This document shows, piece after piece, positions 18,918-20,356 of a stretch of 20,356 bases of DNA. The stretch is taken from assembly GCA_003427395.1 (NCBI GenBank), contig BFEA01000039.1, positions 274,539-294,894 of the forward strand, written 5' to 3'. Positions within the stretch are counted from its first letter, which is position 1; each line of letters opens with the position of its first letter. The stretch comes from Chara braunii (taxonomy: Eukaryota > Streptophyta > Charophyceae > Charales > Characeae). The notes below the pieces were generated by a model. The model was not told where the DNA came from, did no database searches, and saw only the letters and a program-made list of their open reading frames with translations. A program made the translations under genes and the position numbers.

Positions 18918-20262
18918 ATCAAAGTGCAAAACTACACGCGAAAAGACTGCAAACGACCACATCTGAGTGAAGAACCATGAACAACAAACGAGCACGAACG
19001 AGTCCCAGAAGAAGGGGCAAAAGTGTAAATACTGGAAGTAAGCGAGGGACAGGTAGACAAACAGGCACAACGAAAAGCCGAGAGAATTGAGATGAGGGGA
19101 AGTGGAAAATCCATAAAGAGACAACACGGGTGAAATTTGCGACCGCGAGAAGCACGAAACTGGGAATGGATTCCTTGAACAGAAGCGCAGAGGAACTGCC
19201 AAGCGGTGAGGAGAGAGAAAAGTAGGCGAAATATGAAACAGGGGCAAGTGTGTGAGAGGTGGTGCGCACGGTGGGGATAAACATCTAATCACGACGGCGA
19301 AAATCACGGAGATATCAGAAAAACGGCCACCATTGGGTACACACAACATCAAGAAGATAGCCTGCGAGCCCCAAATAGGAAAGTAATGATTCAATGCATG
19401 TGCGGCTGTGTGTAGGCTAACGAGCCGGCGTGACGATAGCCAAAAAGAGAAGGACAGTAAGAAGGCGCTGAAACGATTCAGTTGAGAAAGATAGACAATC
19501 GCAGAATGCACATGAACAAGTCGGCGGTGAGCCTTCTTCGGAAGTAGACAATCGCACAAAGATAGACCGTGACACAACGGCAGGAACAGGTGAGGCATAC
19601 GGACTTCGCGCGCAAGTAACTGACGAGGGAAGCATGGTCAGCGTAGGAGTAGAGATTGGAAGCTGCTCCTCGCTTAGGACGAATAAACAGGGGGGAAATA
19701 ATGAACGGGGGAAATAATAAGCAAATAAACAAGCCGCGAAAGACGGTAAACAGAAACGAAGCACCACAGAAGAGAGAGACGGGAAACAGGCAGCAGGAAC
19801 AGACGGCGGAGAAAAGTCAAAAAAAGTGGCGACAGAAAGAAGACAAGGAGACATGGGGACAAGAAAGGAGGAAGCAAGGAGAGAAAACAGATAACGAGCG
19901 CAAAAGAGGAAATCAATACGCCGATTAACAGCCCATAGGCACGACAGACGTAATCATGGCATGGATCTCCGAACTAAATGACACGGCGTGGCAACCCAAG
20001 TTAAACAAAGGGGCAACTTCTCAATTAGGGACCACAGCCCCGGATGTAATTTCATGCACAGACAGAAGAGGAAGCAGCAGGCAACAGAAAGCGCCCAAAA
20101 GTGGTGGTATATGGGAAACCATCGCCAAACTCACATATATGCCCCGCCGCTCTCTGTGTGGCTACTGGGCTCCTTGCTGGTGCAAGAGGAACTATGGGGG
20201 CTCTTCTTTCCCGCGTTCATTTTTCCACATTCCCTGTCAGATCTGCCGTTTTCTTCAACCCC
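18918..20262. other. Purine-rich DNA, no gene recognised
   Basis: Rich in GA words to about 19930. Minus-strand open frames of up to 235 codons (18891-19598) are low-complexity S/L/F/P-rich products of pyrimidine-rich DNA. Confidence 0.6.
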
Positions 20263-20263
20263 C

Positions 20264-20356
<93 letters not shown>
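20264..20356. repeat. (CT)n(TG)n microsatellite at window end
   Basis: CT runs for about 79 bp to 20342 and passes into TG to the last base. Confidence 0.97.

Noticed and set aside
18891-19598. 235-codon open frame on the minus strand
   Set aside because: Same compositional cause; no recognisable domain and low-complexity S/L/F content.

Overview
The window is nuclear DNA of a land plant. The evidence is a split protein phosphatase 2C (PP2C) gene of plant type with good GT-AG introns, a decayed piece of plastid rpoB embedded in repeat-rich DNA, long CT/GA and TG/CA microsatellites, and many decayed foldback elements. The lineage cannot be fixed from this sequence. Long introns and extreme microsatellites are compatible with a fern, lycophyte or other large plant genome, but that is only an impression.

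Layout. From 1000 to 6029 on the minus strand lie three internal exons of one PP2C gene: 5837-6029, 4026-4124 and 1000-1161. They join in frame into 151 codons with no stop. The visible part carries the first half of the PP2C fold, including the first metal-binding Asp. The N-terminal exon(s) lie upstream, above 6029. The C-terminal exons lie left of position 1, because no DHKP, LAVSRAFGD or DGLWD segment is found in 1-999. The introns are large (2864 and 1712 bp, and at least 999 bp for the third) and hold foldback DNA, microsatellites and short tandem duplications.

From 6030 to about 14600 I find no convincing gene. This stretch is a patchwork of local tandem duplications (7489-7857, 9106-9265, 10936-11417, 12491-12856, 13620-13800) and homopolymer runs. 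It contains one well-bounded Mutator-like non-autonomous element at 11418-11804, with 43-45 bp terminal inverted repeats and a 10-bp target duplication. A plastid rpoB fragment (14688-14807, minus) abuts a short tandem repeat and lies near a tRNA-like or SINE-like sequence (about 14849-15015).

From about 15870 to 19930 the + strand is strongly purine-rich and is made largely of decayed minisatellites: a 20-bp unit at 16861-17120, a 35-bp unit at 17446-17591 that carries TGACGTC in three copies, and a 131-133 bp unit in three copies at 18522-18917. Long open frames on the minus strand here follow from the near absence of stop codons in pyrimidine-rich DNA and are not called as genes. The window ends inside a (CT)n(TG)n tract.

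The most useful observations are the PP2C exon chain, the Mutator-like element with its paralogous empty site, the family of palindromic elements in the PP2C intron with a relative at 15.8 kb, the rpoB insertion, and the skewed purine-rich domain with its ACGT-core array.
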